Shown one piece after another: positions 1-7,847 of a DNA stretch of 64,000 nucleotides. Positions within the stretch are counted from its first letter, which is position 1. Every line of letters starts with the position of its first letter. A program made the position numbers and the translations under genes. The notes below the pieces were generated by a model. The model had not been told where the DNA came from. It saw only the letters and a program-made list of their open reading frames with translations, and searched no databases. The DNA comes from Roseateles amylovorans (lineage in GTDB: Bacteria > Pseudomonadota > Gammaproteobacteria > Burkholderiales > Burkholderiaceae_C). Location of the stretch: the NCBI RefSeq assembly GCF_025398155.2, contig NZ_CP104562.2, positions 4,774,001 through 4,838,000 of the forward strand, in the 5' to 3' direction.

Positions 1-1219
1 GGGCGATCGTCTGCGCCAGCGTGAGTCCGAGACCTGAGCCCCCATCCCTGCCCGACACCAGCGGGAAAAAGATGCGGTCCTTGATCTCATCCGGCACGCC
101 CGGGCCGTTGTCTTCGATATGCAATTCCAATGCCAAGCGCCAGCGTTGCTTGCCAATCGTCACTTGTCGGGCCACCCGGGTGCGCAGCGCAATCTGCGCG
201 TCGCCTTCTGCGATGCGCTCATGCAGCGCCTGGGCGGCGTTCTGGACGATGTTCAACACCGCCTGGATGAGCTGTTCCCGGTCGCCGCGGAAGTCGGGCA
301 GCGAGATGTCGTAGTCGCGCAGCAGCTTCAGGCCACGCGGATACTGCGCCAGCACCAGCGTGCGCACCCGTTCGCAAACCTCGTGGATGTTCACATCCCC
401 CACCACCTGGGCCCGACGATGCGGCGCCAGCAGGCGATCGACCAGCGACTGCAGGCGGTCGGCCTCATGGATGATGACCTCGGTGTATTCCTCCAGCTCG
501 GCCCACAGGTCGGTCGGCTGCAGCTCCAGGGCCAGCAGTTGCGCGGCACCACGAATGCCGCCGAGCGGATTCTTGATCTCATGCGCCAGGTTGCGGGTCA
601 GCTCCTTGGTGGAGCGGACCTGGTCGAGGTTGCGCTCCTCCCGGTCCTGGCGGCTTTGCTGGGCGTTCTCGATCAACTCGATGACCAGGCGCTGGGAGTC
701 CTCGGTCTGGCTGACGATCACATGCACCGGCAGCAGGTCGTCATGCGCCCGTGGACCGCGGCGGATCTGGGCGTCGAACCGGCTGCTGGAGAAGTCATTG
801 CGGCTGACGCCTTCCAGGGCGTCGACCAGCCGGGCGGTATCGGCGAACCACTCCAGCAGATTGCTGCCCTGCACCGCGCGACGCGGCAGGTTGAACAGGG
901 TCTCGACAGCGGTGTTGGCGAACTCGCAGGTCCCATCCGGCCGGACCACCGCCACCAGGGTGGCGAGCAGATCGAAGGCCTGGTAGGGACTGGGGTCGAG
1001 GCCGTTCTTCGGCGTGCCGGGTGGGGTCGCCGCGGGCGGGACGGTGCCGAGCGGCACCGCGGGGGGCAGTGTCGCGTCGCCCGTGACGGCATCACAGGGG
1101 GCCGTGCTGGAAGCGGCCGCCGCCGCAGGGGCGGCACGCGCCTTGGCGCCGCCGGACCGGGCTTTGGGGGAAGGGGCAGGCGCCGCGGAATCGGGCGCCG
1201 GAGTGGATTTGGCGTTCAT
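1..1219 (-). CDS. ntrB: Nitrogen regulation sensor kinase NtrB (GlnL), partial
   Basis: Sensor kinase/phosphatase of the NtrB-NtrC system, which controls NtrC phosphorylation in response to PII. The first 406 residues are present; the window edge removes the last part of the ATPase domain. An Ala/Pro-rich leader (about residues 1-65) is followed by a PAS-like segment, the H-box NLAHEIKNPLGG with its phospho-accepting His, an N-box and the G-box GGSGLGL close to the edge. There is no transmembrane segment, as expected for a cytosolic kinase. ATG at 1219 is the only sensible start. It lies downstream of glnA and the DUF4124 gene on the same strand, the usual glnA-ntrB-ntrC order, so ntrC is expected just outside the window. 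The Ala/Pro leader is longer than in enteric NtrB. Confidence 0.95.
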   Translation of the reverse strand, partial: MNAKSTPAPDSAAPAPSPKARSGGAKARAAPAAAAASSTAPCDAVTGDATLPPAVPLGTVPPAATPPGTPKNGLDPSPYQAFDLLATLVAVVRPDGTCEFANTAVETLFNLPRRAVQGSNLLEWFADTARLVDALEGVSRNDFSSSRFDAQIRRGPRAHDDLLPVHVIVSQTEDSQRLVIELIENAQQSRQDREERNLDQVRSTKELTRNLAHEIKNPLGGIRGAAQLLALELQPTDLWAELEEYTEVIIHEADRLQSLVDRLLAPHRRAQVVGDVNIHEVCERVRTLVLAQYPRGLKLLRDYDISLPDFRGDREQLIQAVLNIVQNAAQALHERIAEGDAQIALRTRVARQVTIGKQRWRLALELHIEDNGPGVPDEIKDRIFFPLVSGRDGGSGLGLTLAQTIA

Positions 1220-1273
1220 CGTGCTGCGTCGTCGCCGTCATCGCGCGGCGCAGCCTGAACCACCGCACCCGAA

Positions 1274-1804
1274 TCAGGGCGGCAGCTTGGCGAGTTCGCG
1301 CTTGATGGCCTGGATGTCGCTGTCCTGGCGCGCCACGCTGGCCTTGAGCTCGGCGGTGCGGTCCAGGTACTTCTGGTAGTTGCGTTCGTCGCCACGCCGC
1401 TCGGGCTGGCCGTTGTTGTATTCCTGCTGGAGCTTGGTGAGACGCTCTTCGGCCTCCCGCAGTTCCTGCTCAAGCACGCGACGGCGCTCGTTGTCGCGCA
1501 CCTTCTGGTCCTTGGGGTCGACACGCAGCTCACCTTGGGTCCCGGAGGCGTTGGAGGTGGGCGCGGCCGCGGGCGCGTTCTTGGGCTTGATCGGCGAGAA
1601 CACGGTGATCGGCGTGCCCTCGATGCTGCGGCAACCCTTGTCCGCGGCTTCCTTGGCCGAGAGCGCATCGGTGTAGAGCACCGGCGGCCCCGGGCACCGG
1701 TAGACCACCGACTGCGCCACGGCGGGGCCCGCCATGGTCGCGGCCAGCGTCGCCAGGACGAGCCAACCGCCTGCTTTCCCTCGAGGACACCCAACCCGCT
1801 TCAT
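1274..1804 (-). CDS. DUF4124 domain periplasmic protein
   Basis: Exported protein of unknown function, about 176 residues. A signal peptide (residues 1-31, ending GPAVAQ) precedes a DUF4124-like segment (VVYRCPGPPVLYTDALSAKEA, with a second Cys at GCRSIEGTP) and a charged, probably coiled-coil C-terminal half (RRRVLEQELREAEERLTKLQQE). ATG at 1804 is preferred over ATG 1810 because AGGGA then sits 6 bases upstream. The gene lies between glnA and ntrB, a placement common in Burkholderiales, and ends 54 bp before ntrB, so the two are probably co-transcribed. Its link to nitrogen control is by position only. Confidence 0.8.
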   Translation of the reverse strand: MKRVGCPRGKAGGWLVLATLAATMAGPAVAQSVVYRCPGPPVLYTDALSAKEAADKGCRSIEGTPITVFSPIKPKNAPAAAPTSNASGTQGELRVDPKDQKVRDNERRRVLEQELREAEERLTKLQQEYNNGQPERRGDERNYQKYLDRTAELKASVARQDSDIQAIKRELAKLPP

Positions 1805-2041
1805 CTGCATTCCCTGCTTCCCACTGACCTGAGTCGATACTCATTGTGACCCAAGCCGGGCTGTGGGAGGAAACGGTCATAGCTTCTCGCTGTTGCGAGG
1901 TGTACGCAGCGGGAACACTGCACACCGGACCGCGATGGGCCGAGCCAACGTCCGGTGTACGGCAGGTTTCAGGACGATGCCGCGCGACCGAGCGCCCTGC
2001 CCCACCGGTCAGACCAGGCACACGCCTCACACCGTGCCGAC

Positions 2042-2067
2042 CTTGCAGCGCTTGCAGCGCTTGCAGA
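2042..2067. repeat. Tandem repeat, 9-bp unit CTTGCAGCG
   Basis: Nearly three head-to-tail copies of CTTGCAGCG in the glnA-DUF4124 gap. Seen directly. It is one of at least ten short-period arrays in the window. Confidence 0.85.
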
Positions 2068-2120
2068 GCGATCGTGCCTGCGCCGGCTCGCGGGGGGGTC
2101 GAGTCGACCCGCCGGGCATG

Positions 2121-2145
2121 AAAAAGGGACGACCGAAGTCGTCCC
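2121..2145 (-). terminator. Rho-independent terminator of glnA
   Basis: On the minus strand an 8-bp perfect stem GGGACGAC/GTCGTCCC closes a TTCG tetraloop and is followed by five T residues. It lies about 120 bp after the glnA stop codon. Only the minus-strand reading has the T tract. Confidence 0.92.
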
Positions 2146-2263
2146 TCTTGGCTTCCCTCATGTCGCCCCGGATGGGGTGCCGGCGCCCACTCGCGTGCGG
2201 CCGGTCGGGAAGGCGGGCGGGGCGTCGTGTGCCGTGGGGACATGACGCCCTGCCCTGTTGCCA

Positions 2264-3682
2264 TTACAGCGAGTAGTACATGTCGAACTCGACCGGGTGC
2301 GTGGTCATGCGGAAGCGCTGGACTTCCTGCATCTTCAGTTCGATGTAGGCATCGATGTAGGCATCGGTGAACACGCCGCCCTTGGTCAGGAACGCGCGGT
2401 CCTTGTCCAGATACTCCAGCGCCTGGTCCAGGCTGTGGCAGACGGTCGGGATCTTCGCGTCTTCTTCCGGCGGCAGGTGGTACAGGTCCTTCGTGGCGGC
2501 TTCGCCCGGATGGATCTTGTTTTCCACGCCGTCCAGACCGGCCATCAGCAGGGCCGAGAAGGCCAGGTACGGGTTGGCCGAAGGATCCGGGAAGCGCGCC
2601 TCGATGCGACGACCCTTGGGGTTGGCCACGTACGGGATGCGGATCGAGGCCGAACGGTTCTTGGCCGAGTAGGCCAGCTTCACCGGGGCTTCGAAGCCGG
2701 GAACCAGACGCTTGTAGCTGTTGGTGCCGGGGTTGGTGATGGCGTTCAGCGCGCGAGCGTGCTTGATGATGCCGCCGATGTAGTACAGCGCGAAGTCGCT
2801 CAGACCGGCGTAGCCGTCACCGGCGAACAGGTTCTTGCCGTCCTTCCACACCGACTGGTGGACGTGCATGCCGGAGCCGTTGTCGCCGACGATCGGCTTG
2901 GGCATGAAGGTGGCGGTCTTGCCATAGGCATGGGCCACGTTCTGGATGATGTACTTCTGCAGCTGCAGCCAGTCCGCGCGCTGAACCAGCGAGCTGAACT
3001 TGGTGCCGATTTCCATCTGGCCGGCGTTCGCCACTTCGTGGTGATGCACTTCGACCGGGATGCCCATCTGTTCCAGGATCAGGCACATCTCCGAGCGCAT
3101 GTCCTGGCCGCTGTCGACCGGGGGCACCGGGAAGTAGCCGCCCTTGACGGTGGGACGGTAGCCGCTGTTGCCGTGCTCGTATTCCTTGCCGGTGTTCCAG
3201 GCAGCTTCTTCGGATTCGATCTTCACGAACGAACCGGACATGTCCACATTCCAGCGGACGCTGTCGAAGATGAAGAACTCGGGTTCCGGACCGAAGTAGG
3301 CGGTGTCGCCCAGGCCGGAGGACTTCAGGTAGGCCTCGGCGCGACGAGCCAGCGAGCGCGGGTCGCGCTCATAGGCCTTGCCGTCGGTCGGGTCGATGAC
3401 GTCGCAGGTCAGGATCAGCGTCGGCTCTTCGTAGAACGGGTCGACGTTGGCGGTGTTGGGATCCGGCATCAGCAGCATGTCGGATGCTTCGATGCCCTTC
3501 CAGCCGGCGATCGAGGAACCGTCAAAGGCATGGCCCGACGTGAACTTGTCTTCGTCGAACGCGGACACGGGCACGGACACGTGCTGTTCTTTGCCGCGCG
3601 TGTCGGTGAAGCGGAAGTCAACGAACTTGACCTCATGCTCCTTGACCAGGTTCATCACGTCGGCGACGGTCTTGGTGGCCAT
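2264..3682 (-). CDS. glnA: Glutamine synthetase, type I
   Basis: Converts glutamate, ammonia and ATP to glutamine; cytosolic dodecamer and the entry point of ammonium assimilation. The 472-residue length is typical of GSI-beta. Visible signatures include FDGSSI (residues 53-58), the metal-binding GPEPEFF segment (131-137), the HHHEVA..GQ segment near 213-222, and NRSASIRIP (342-350). KDLYHLPPE places the adenylylation Tyr at residue 401, so GlnE-type control is expected. ATG 3682 is chosen over TTG 3685 because it is the family start and has GAGG upstream. A candidate sigma-54 promoter (3793-3808) and NtrC site (3962-3976) lie upstream, and an intrinsic terminator lies downstream. Confidence 0.98.
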   Translation of the reverse strand: MATKTVADVMNLVKEHEVKFVDFRFTDTRGKEQHVSVPVSAFDEDKFTSGHAFDGSSIAGWKGIEASDMLLMPDPNTANVDPFYEEPTLILTCDVIDPTDGKAYERDPRSLARRAEAYLKSSGLGDTAYFGPEPEFFIFDSVRWNVDMSGSFVKIESEEAAWNTGKEYEHGNSGYRPTVKGGYFPVPPVDSGQDMRSEMCLILEQMGIPVEVHHHEVANAGQMEIGTKFSSLVQRADWLQLQKYIIQNVAHAYGKTATFMPKPIVGDNGSGMHVHQSVWKDGKNLFAGDGYAGLSDFALYYIGGIIKHARALNAITNPGTNSYKRLVPGFEAPVKLAYSAKNRSASIRIPYVANPKGRRIEARFPDPSANPYLAFSALLMAGLDGVENKIHPGEAATKDLYHLPPEEDAKIPTVCHSLDQALEYLDKDRAFLTKGGVFTDAYIDAYIELKMQEVQRFRMTTHPVEFDMYYSL

Positions 3683-3792
3683 CAATCACTCCTCGGGGGG
3701 CTGGATTAGAAAGAAAGATTCGGCAGACAGGATGCGCGGTGAAGCTCGTGCCTCATTGGAACGACGTCCGCGCCTCAAGCACGGGACCAATT

Positions 3793-3808
3793 AGCAGTTT
3801 GCATGCCA
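3793..3808 (-). promoter_or_regulatory. Candidate sigma-54 promoter of glnA
   Basis: Minus-strand TGGCATGCAAACTGCT matches the sigma-54 pattern TGGCACG-N4-TTGCW with exact GG-to-GC spacing. It has a C-to-T change in the -24 box and a T-to-C change in the -12 box. A start near 3782 would give a leader of about 100 bases. The assignment is supported by the nearby NtrC-type dyad; no start site is known. Confidence 0.6.
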
Positions 3809-3956
3809 ACGGATTACCGGCCGATGACGTCGCAGGCGCCAGCTCGGTGCATGCGGCGCTGGCGCGCGTGCGGCGCGCGCCAGCCGGGGGCGCCCCTCTG
3901 AGACAGGCACCCGAACCGCCCGGCCGCGCCGAGGCATCCCGGCTCGCCGTGGTGCA

Positions 3957-4763
3957 TCATCGCACCAATTCAGTGCCAATGGAGGCACCAAACTGGACGA
4001 CTCCCTGGCGCAGCGCGTCGTAGGCGGCGGTCAGCGCGTCGTCCGAAGTGCCGGTGACGCCCTTCACGCCCAGTTCGATGTGGCGGCCCCAGGTCGGATG
4101 GTCCACGCTCGGCAGCGAGAAGACCTTGATGCCGGGGAACTCGGACTCGATGCGGACCATCAGCGGCGTGAGCGAGGCCTCCATCGCGCCCTGCACGATC
4201 ATCGAGCGCTCCCGCAGGCCGACGGCGCGGTGCAGGTCCGCATGCTGCTGATCCAGCACCCATTCGATCATCGGATGGGCCATCACCGGAAAGCCCGGCA
4301 CGAAATAGACGGTGCCGACCGAGAAGCCGGGGATCTTGTTGTACGGATTCGGGATGACGTTCGCGCCCACCGGGAACACGCCCATCTCCATGCGGCGGTG
4401 GGTGTCGGGATGGTCGCGCTCGGCCACCGTGCCCTGCTCGGTGGCCATCTGCTGGACGCGCTGCCAGATTGATTCCGCCGCCTCCGGATGGAGCGCCATC
4501 TCCCGGCCCAGCGCCGCAGCAGCGGCCTGGCGCGTGTGGTCATCCGGTGTGGCGCCGATGCCGCCGCAGCTGAAGACCAGCTCGCCGCTGTCGAAAGCAG
4601 TCTTGAGCTCGCGGGTGAGTTGATCGCGGTCGTCACCCAGGTACTTGGCCCAGGACAGCGACAGGCCGCGCGCCGACAGCAGTTCGATGACCTTGGCCAG
4701 GTGCTTGTCCTGGCGCTTGCCGGACAGGATCTCGTCGCCAATGATGATGAGGCCGATGTTCAT
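3957..4763 (-). CDS. CinA-like molybdopterin-binding domain protein
   Basis: A 268-residue member of the competence/damage-inducible protein A (CinA N-terminal, MoaB/MogA-fold) family. It starts MNIGLIIIGDEILSGKRQ, with the GDEILSG motif at residues 9-15, and carries GGIGATPDD at 67-75, the equivalent of the family's GG.G.T.DD loop. The C-terminal nicotinamide-nucleotide amidase domain of full CinA is absent, so amidase activity should not be inferred; these short forms have no settled function. ATG 4763 is preferred over the upstream Met at 4823 because the fold begins there. It lies downstream of the EI24 gene with a 141-bp gap, and its 3' end carries the glnA NtrC-like site. Confidence 0.85.
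   Translation of the reverse strand: MNIGLIIIGDEILSGKRQDKHLAKVIELLSARGLSLSWAKYLGDDRDQLTRELKTAFDSGELVFSCGGIGATPDDHTRQAAAAALGREMALHPEAAESIWQRVQQMATEQGTVAERDHPDTHRRMEMGVFPVGANVIPNPYNKIPGFSVGTVYFVPGFPVMAHPMIEWVLDQQHADLHRAVGLRERSMIVQGAMEASLTPLMVRIESEFPGIKVFSLPSVDHPTWGRHIELGVKGVTGTSDDALTAAYDALRQGVVQFGASIGTELVR
3962..3976. promoter_or_regulatory. Candidate NtrC binding site upstream of glnA
   Basis: GCACCAATTCAGTGC fits the NtrC core GCAC-N7-GTGC found at enteric glnA enhancers. It overlaps a second dyad, TGGTGC-N6-GCACCA, at 3950-3967. Its centre is about 185 bp upstream of the predicted sigma-54 start, a workable enhancer distance. The site lies inside the last codons of the neighbouring CinA-like gene. 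Confidence 0.55.
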
Positions 4764-4904
4764 GGTCGATCGTGGCTCCAAAGGTGGACGTGTGGAGATG
4801 TGGGAACGTGCGCACGTGCACACGCAGGAGGTGAAAGCGGCGTCGCCGAAACGGCTGCCGCAGACTGGCCGGGTGCCGCCCGCAGGCGGTCGCCCCGCCG
4901 GGGG

Positions 4905-5846
4905 TCAGGGGTTGAGCGGGGACGGCTTGTCGAGCGCGGGCGCACCGAAGTCCGGGCCATCCGAGGGCAAGGGCGGCGCGGTCGCATAGTTGGCGGGCAG
5001 CACATCCATCACCGGATCGGGTTCACGCGGCGTGACCGTGTTCGTGCGACGCATGTCCTGCAAGGCCGCCAGCGCATAGTGCGAGAACCACAGCGAACTG
5101 AAGGCGAACACCAGCGTCGACAGGAAAACGAACAGCAGCACGAACAGCGGGGCCAGTGCCAGGGTGAGCGCACTGAACGCCCACAGGGCCGCCGGCGCGG
5201 CGCCCAGGTAGCCGGTGACCAGGCCCACCAGCATCAGTGGCAGCCGATGCTCCGACAGCAAGGCACGACGCTCGGGCGCGGAGGCGAACTCGGACAGCAC
5301 ATCGAAAGTGAAGACGCGGTAGCAGAGCCATCCCAGCGTCAGCGGCGGAACGATCAAGGCAATCGGCGGGATCAGCCAGAACGGCAGCGACAGCACCAGC
5401 ACCACCATGGCCACCAGCGTGTGGCCCAGCGACCAGCCCAGGCTGGCGAAAAAGCCCGCACCATGCTTGCGTTCCAGCCCGGGAAACCGGCGCTGCGCCA
5501 CCAGATCGGCCAGGGCCGGCGTCATCATCGCGGCCACCGCCAGCAGGCACAGCATCACCAGCGCTGGCGAGGCCAACACGATGACCACCATCGGCGCGAG
5601 CACGGTGCGGAAGCCACCGGCGCCCAGGCTGTCGAGCCACTTCAACAGGCCTTCGATCAGGCTCCAGGATTCCAGCGTCGCCCGGACACCCGCCACCGCG
5701 GATTCCCAGAAGAAGTAGGACAGCACCGCGCTCAATGCCGCCAGCAGGATCAAGGGCAGCAGCGACCAGCCGATCACCCGCGGATGCAGGCAGTAGGCGG
5801 CCGCGCGCCAGAAGCCGTCCGCGATGCGGCTCATGGGCTTGATCAT
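4905..5846 (-). CDS. EI24 domain (CysZ-like) membrane protein
   Basis: A 313-residue integral membrane protein of the EI24/CysZ family. Hydrophobic blocks occur near residues 24-45, 75-110, 150-185 and 205-260, with a polar Pro-rich C-terminus. CysZ members move sulfate, but many EI24 proteins are uncharacterised and no cysteine-synthesis gene is nearby, so the substrate is left open. The start MIKPMSRIADGFW at 5846 shares one base with the stop of the upstream hydroxylase gene (TGATG), which indicates translational coupling. The frame is open further upstream, but that stretch lies inside the neighbouring gene. Confidence 0.85.
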   Translation of the reverse strand: MIKPMSRIADGFWRAAAYCLHPRVIGWSLLPLILLAALSAVLSYFFWESAVAGVRATLESWSLIEGLLKWLDSLGAGGFRTVLAPMVVIVLASPALVMLCLLAVAAMMTPALADLVAQRRFPGLERKHGAGFFASLGWSLGHTLVAMVVLVLSLPFWLIPPIALIVPPLTLGWLCYRVFTFDVLSEFASAPERRALLSEHRLPLMLVGLVTGYLGAAPAALWAFSALTLALAPLFVLLFVFLSTLVFAFSSLWFSHYALAALQDMRRTNTVTPREPDPVMDVLPANYATAPPLPSDGPDFGAPALDKPSPLNP

Positions 5847-6925
5847 CAGTCGTCCCCTCCGGAGGTCAGGCGTGTTGTTGTGGTGTGCGCAGGCGCAGGC
5901 GTGGGCAGGGAAGTGGGCAGGGAAGTGGGCATTGGGGACGACACCGGCGAGGAGAATCCCGCACGCCTTCCGCCGAACATGCGCCGCAACCCCAGCCATT
6001 GCTGGGCCCAGAAGCCTTGGCCGTAATCGCGGCCGCCCTCTTCGGGCAGTTGGTCACGAATGCCGGTCGGGTCCCAGCGGTCCTGGAAATTGGCGGTGCG
6101 GAAGATCACGTCCCAGATCGGGAACAGCACGGCGAAGTTATGACCACCCAGCGTGCCGCGGCCATGGCCTTCATGACCGATGCCGATCGAGTGATGCAGG
6201 CGGTGAAACCGCGGGCTCACCAGCAGCCGTTCACCGAGGGCGCCGAAGTGCATCCTCAGGTTGGCATGCTGCAGGTTTTCGAGCAGTTGCGAGATCGCCA
6301 CCAGGGCCACGAATTGACCTGGACCCACACCGATCATGCGCGCCACCAGCGCGACCGCGCTGTCGATCAGCAGGTCGTCCAGCAGATGGTTGCGGCTGTC
6401 GCTCCACATCGTCATCTGGCGCTGGCTGTGGTGCAAGGAATGCAATCCCCACCACCAGTTGAACTGGTGCTGCGCACGATGCAGCCAGTAGCCGAGCAGG
6501 TCGAACGCCAGAAGGTAGATCACGAAACTGATCCAGGCCTGGTCGGTCACGCCAGGCCAGACGGCATCGAGCTGGAAGGTGGGAATGCCCCAGAGACGCA
6601 GTTGGCCGGTCATGGTGTCGAACACCGGCACCATGGTGAAGAACATGGCCAGCCGGAACAGCCCCAGGCGCTGAATCAGCGTGTAGATCACGTCGATGCG
6701 GATCGCGCGGCGATCGGTCACCGGCTCCGCCGGGCGCCAGCGTTGCAGTGCGCCGAGGACCACCAGCAGCACGGCGATCTGCATCAGGCCGACCAGCAAC
6801 CAGCCGGTGGCATCGAAGGCGTCCTCCAGCAGGTTGCCGTAGCCCAGGCCGAACACGATGGGCTGCACCACGCCCTCATACAGCGCCTGCTGCGCCTGGC
6901 CAAACAGATCGGTGAACCAGTCCAT
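5846..6925 (-). CDS. Fatty acid hydroxylase / sterol desaturase family protein
   Basis: A 359-residue membrane di-iron enzyme of the fatty acid hydroxylase superfamily. The histidine clusters are complete: HRAQH (149-153), HSLHH (162-166) and HRLHH (241-245), with a further His near 220. Hydrophobic stretches at about 40-60, 88-105 and 130-147 anchor it in the inner membrane. The likely activity is O2-dependent hydroxylation of a lipid, but the substrate cannot be read from sequence. The C-terminus (about 315-359) is a Pro/Ser/Thr tail with short repeats (MPTSLPTSLPTPAP), which looks dispensable. ATG 6925 is preferred over the adjacent GTG 6928. It is coupled to the EI24 gene downstream and follows the deacetylase gene after 45 bp. 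Confidence 0.9.
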   Translation of the reverse strand: MDWFTDLFGQAQQALYEGVVQPIVFGLGYGNLLEDAFDATGWLLVGLMQIAVLLVVLGALQRWRPAEPVTDRRAIRIDVIYTLIQRLGLFRLAMFFTMVPVFDTMTGQLRLWGIPTFQLDAVWPGVTDQAWISFVIYLLAFDLLGYWLHRAQHQFNWWWGLHSLHHSQRQMTMWSDSRNHLLDDLLIDSAVALVARMIGVGPGQFVALVAISQLLENLQHANLRMHFGALGERLLVSPRFHRLHHSIGIGHEGHGRGTLGGHNFAVLFPIWDVIFRTANFQDRWDPTGIRDQLPEEGGRDYGQGFWAQQWLGLRRMFGGRRAGFSSPVSSPMPTSLPTSLPTPAPAHTTTTRLTSGGDD

Positions 6926-6970
6926 CACTTGATCAACGCTCCCGTTGTCCTCGCGTTATGCCACCCGCCG

Positions 6971-7837
6971 TCAATTCGTCTGCCGCGGCCTGCTGCTCGC
7001 CGGCCCCTGCGCCAGTGCCGACTCGGCCGGCTTGCGCATCCAGGCCGCATAGTCGGGATGATCCCGCAACGGCGCAAAACACATGCCGCGGGACTTCAAT
7101 CCCTGCAGCAAGGGCTCCAGCACCGTCGGCGCCCACGGGTCCTGGCGCGACCAGATGCCCAGATGCGCCATCAGGATATCGCCCGGCTTCACCCGGCGCA
7201 GCGCCTGCTCCAGCAAGGCCTGGTTGGGGAACCGGTCGCTGGGCAGTTCATCGCCCAGGAAACCGGACGGACTCCAGCCGACATGACGGTAACCGCAGGA
7301 CTGCGCCACCGCCAGCAGCGCTGTCGAGGTGCGGCCGGCCGGCGCACGGAAGATCATCGACATCGGCCGCCCGGTCATTTCCAGGAAACGCTGGGCGGGA
7401 CGCTTGAGCTCTTCGCAGTACTGCGCAGCGGTGAGTTCGACCATCTGGACCGGTTGTTCGCCCGCAGCGCGACGGAAGCGGAAGCGGCCGTCCGGCAGGT
7501 CCGCCGCCCAGGCGTCGTGGAACCAGGTGTGCGAGCCGAAATCATGGCCCTGCGCCGCCAGCGCCTTCCACCAGGGCGCCCAACGGTCGTCCAGGGTCTG
7601 GCCGCCGTCCATCGTTGGCTCCTGGGCCAGGAAGAAGGTGGCCTTGGCATCGAAGCGCTTGAGCGTGTCCACGATCAGCGGCGCGACCCCCATGTGCCCG
7701 GTGTCGAAGGTCAGGTAGACCGGTTTGTCGCAGGGCGCGCCCTGGGGCTGCGCGCCGACGCCCGGCGCGACCACGGCCGCACCCAGCAGGGTGAGCAACG
7801 CGCGTCGGCCGGGGGACGTCCGGATCGGGTGTGTCAC
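6971..7837 (-). CDS. Exported polysaccharide deacetylase (NodB) family protein
   Basis: A 288-residue protein with an Arg-rich signal sequence (RRALLTLLGAAVVAPGVGAQ) and a NodB-type carbohydrate esterase 4 domain. Motif 1 reads TFDTG (43-47) instead of TFDDG: the catalytic-base Asp is kept, but the second, usually metal-binding, Asp is Thr. Motif 2 is HTWFH (103-107), motif 3 RAPAGR near 165, and a late ILMAH supplies the LxxH-like motif. The altered motif 1 makes normal deacetylase activity uncertain. The gene starts 10 bp after the stop of the beta-propeller gene, so the two form one unit and are probably exported together. Confidence 0.88.
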   Translation of the reverse strand: MTHPIRTSPGRRALLTLLGAAVVAPGVGAQPQGAPCDKPVYLTFDTGHMGVAPLIVDTLKRFDAKATFFLAQEPTMDGGQTLDDRWAPWWKALAAQGHDFGSHTWFHDAWAADLPDGRFRFRRAAGEQPVQMVELTAAQYCEELKRPAQRFLEMTGRPMSMIFRAPAGRTSTALLAVAQSCGYRHVGWSPSGFLGDELPSDRFPNQALLEQALRRVKPGDILMAHLGIWSRQDPWAPTVLEPLLQGLKSRGMCFAPLRDHPDYAAWMRKPAESALAQGPASSRPRQTN

Positions 7838-7847
7838 GATCGAGGCC

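Larger units (their letters stand above)
1811..2263. other. Intergenic region between DUF4124 gene and glnA
   Basis: About 450 bp with no credible gene. It holds a strong intrinsic terminator for glnA (2121-2145) and a 9-bp triplicate (2042-2067). The remainder should contain the promoter for the DUF4124-ntrB unit, since the terminator separates it from glnA, but no convincing -35/-10 pair was recognised. Confidence 0.6.

Noticed and set aside
2258..3709. Long plus-strand open frame antisense to glnA (about 480 codons)
   Set aside because: It mirrors glnA codon structure in a high-GC genome, is rich in Val/His/Gly/Arg, and has no domain. The minus-strand frame is a textbook glutamine synthetase.
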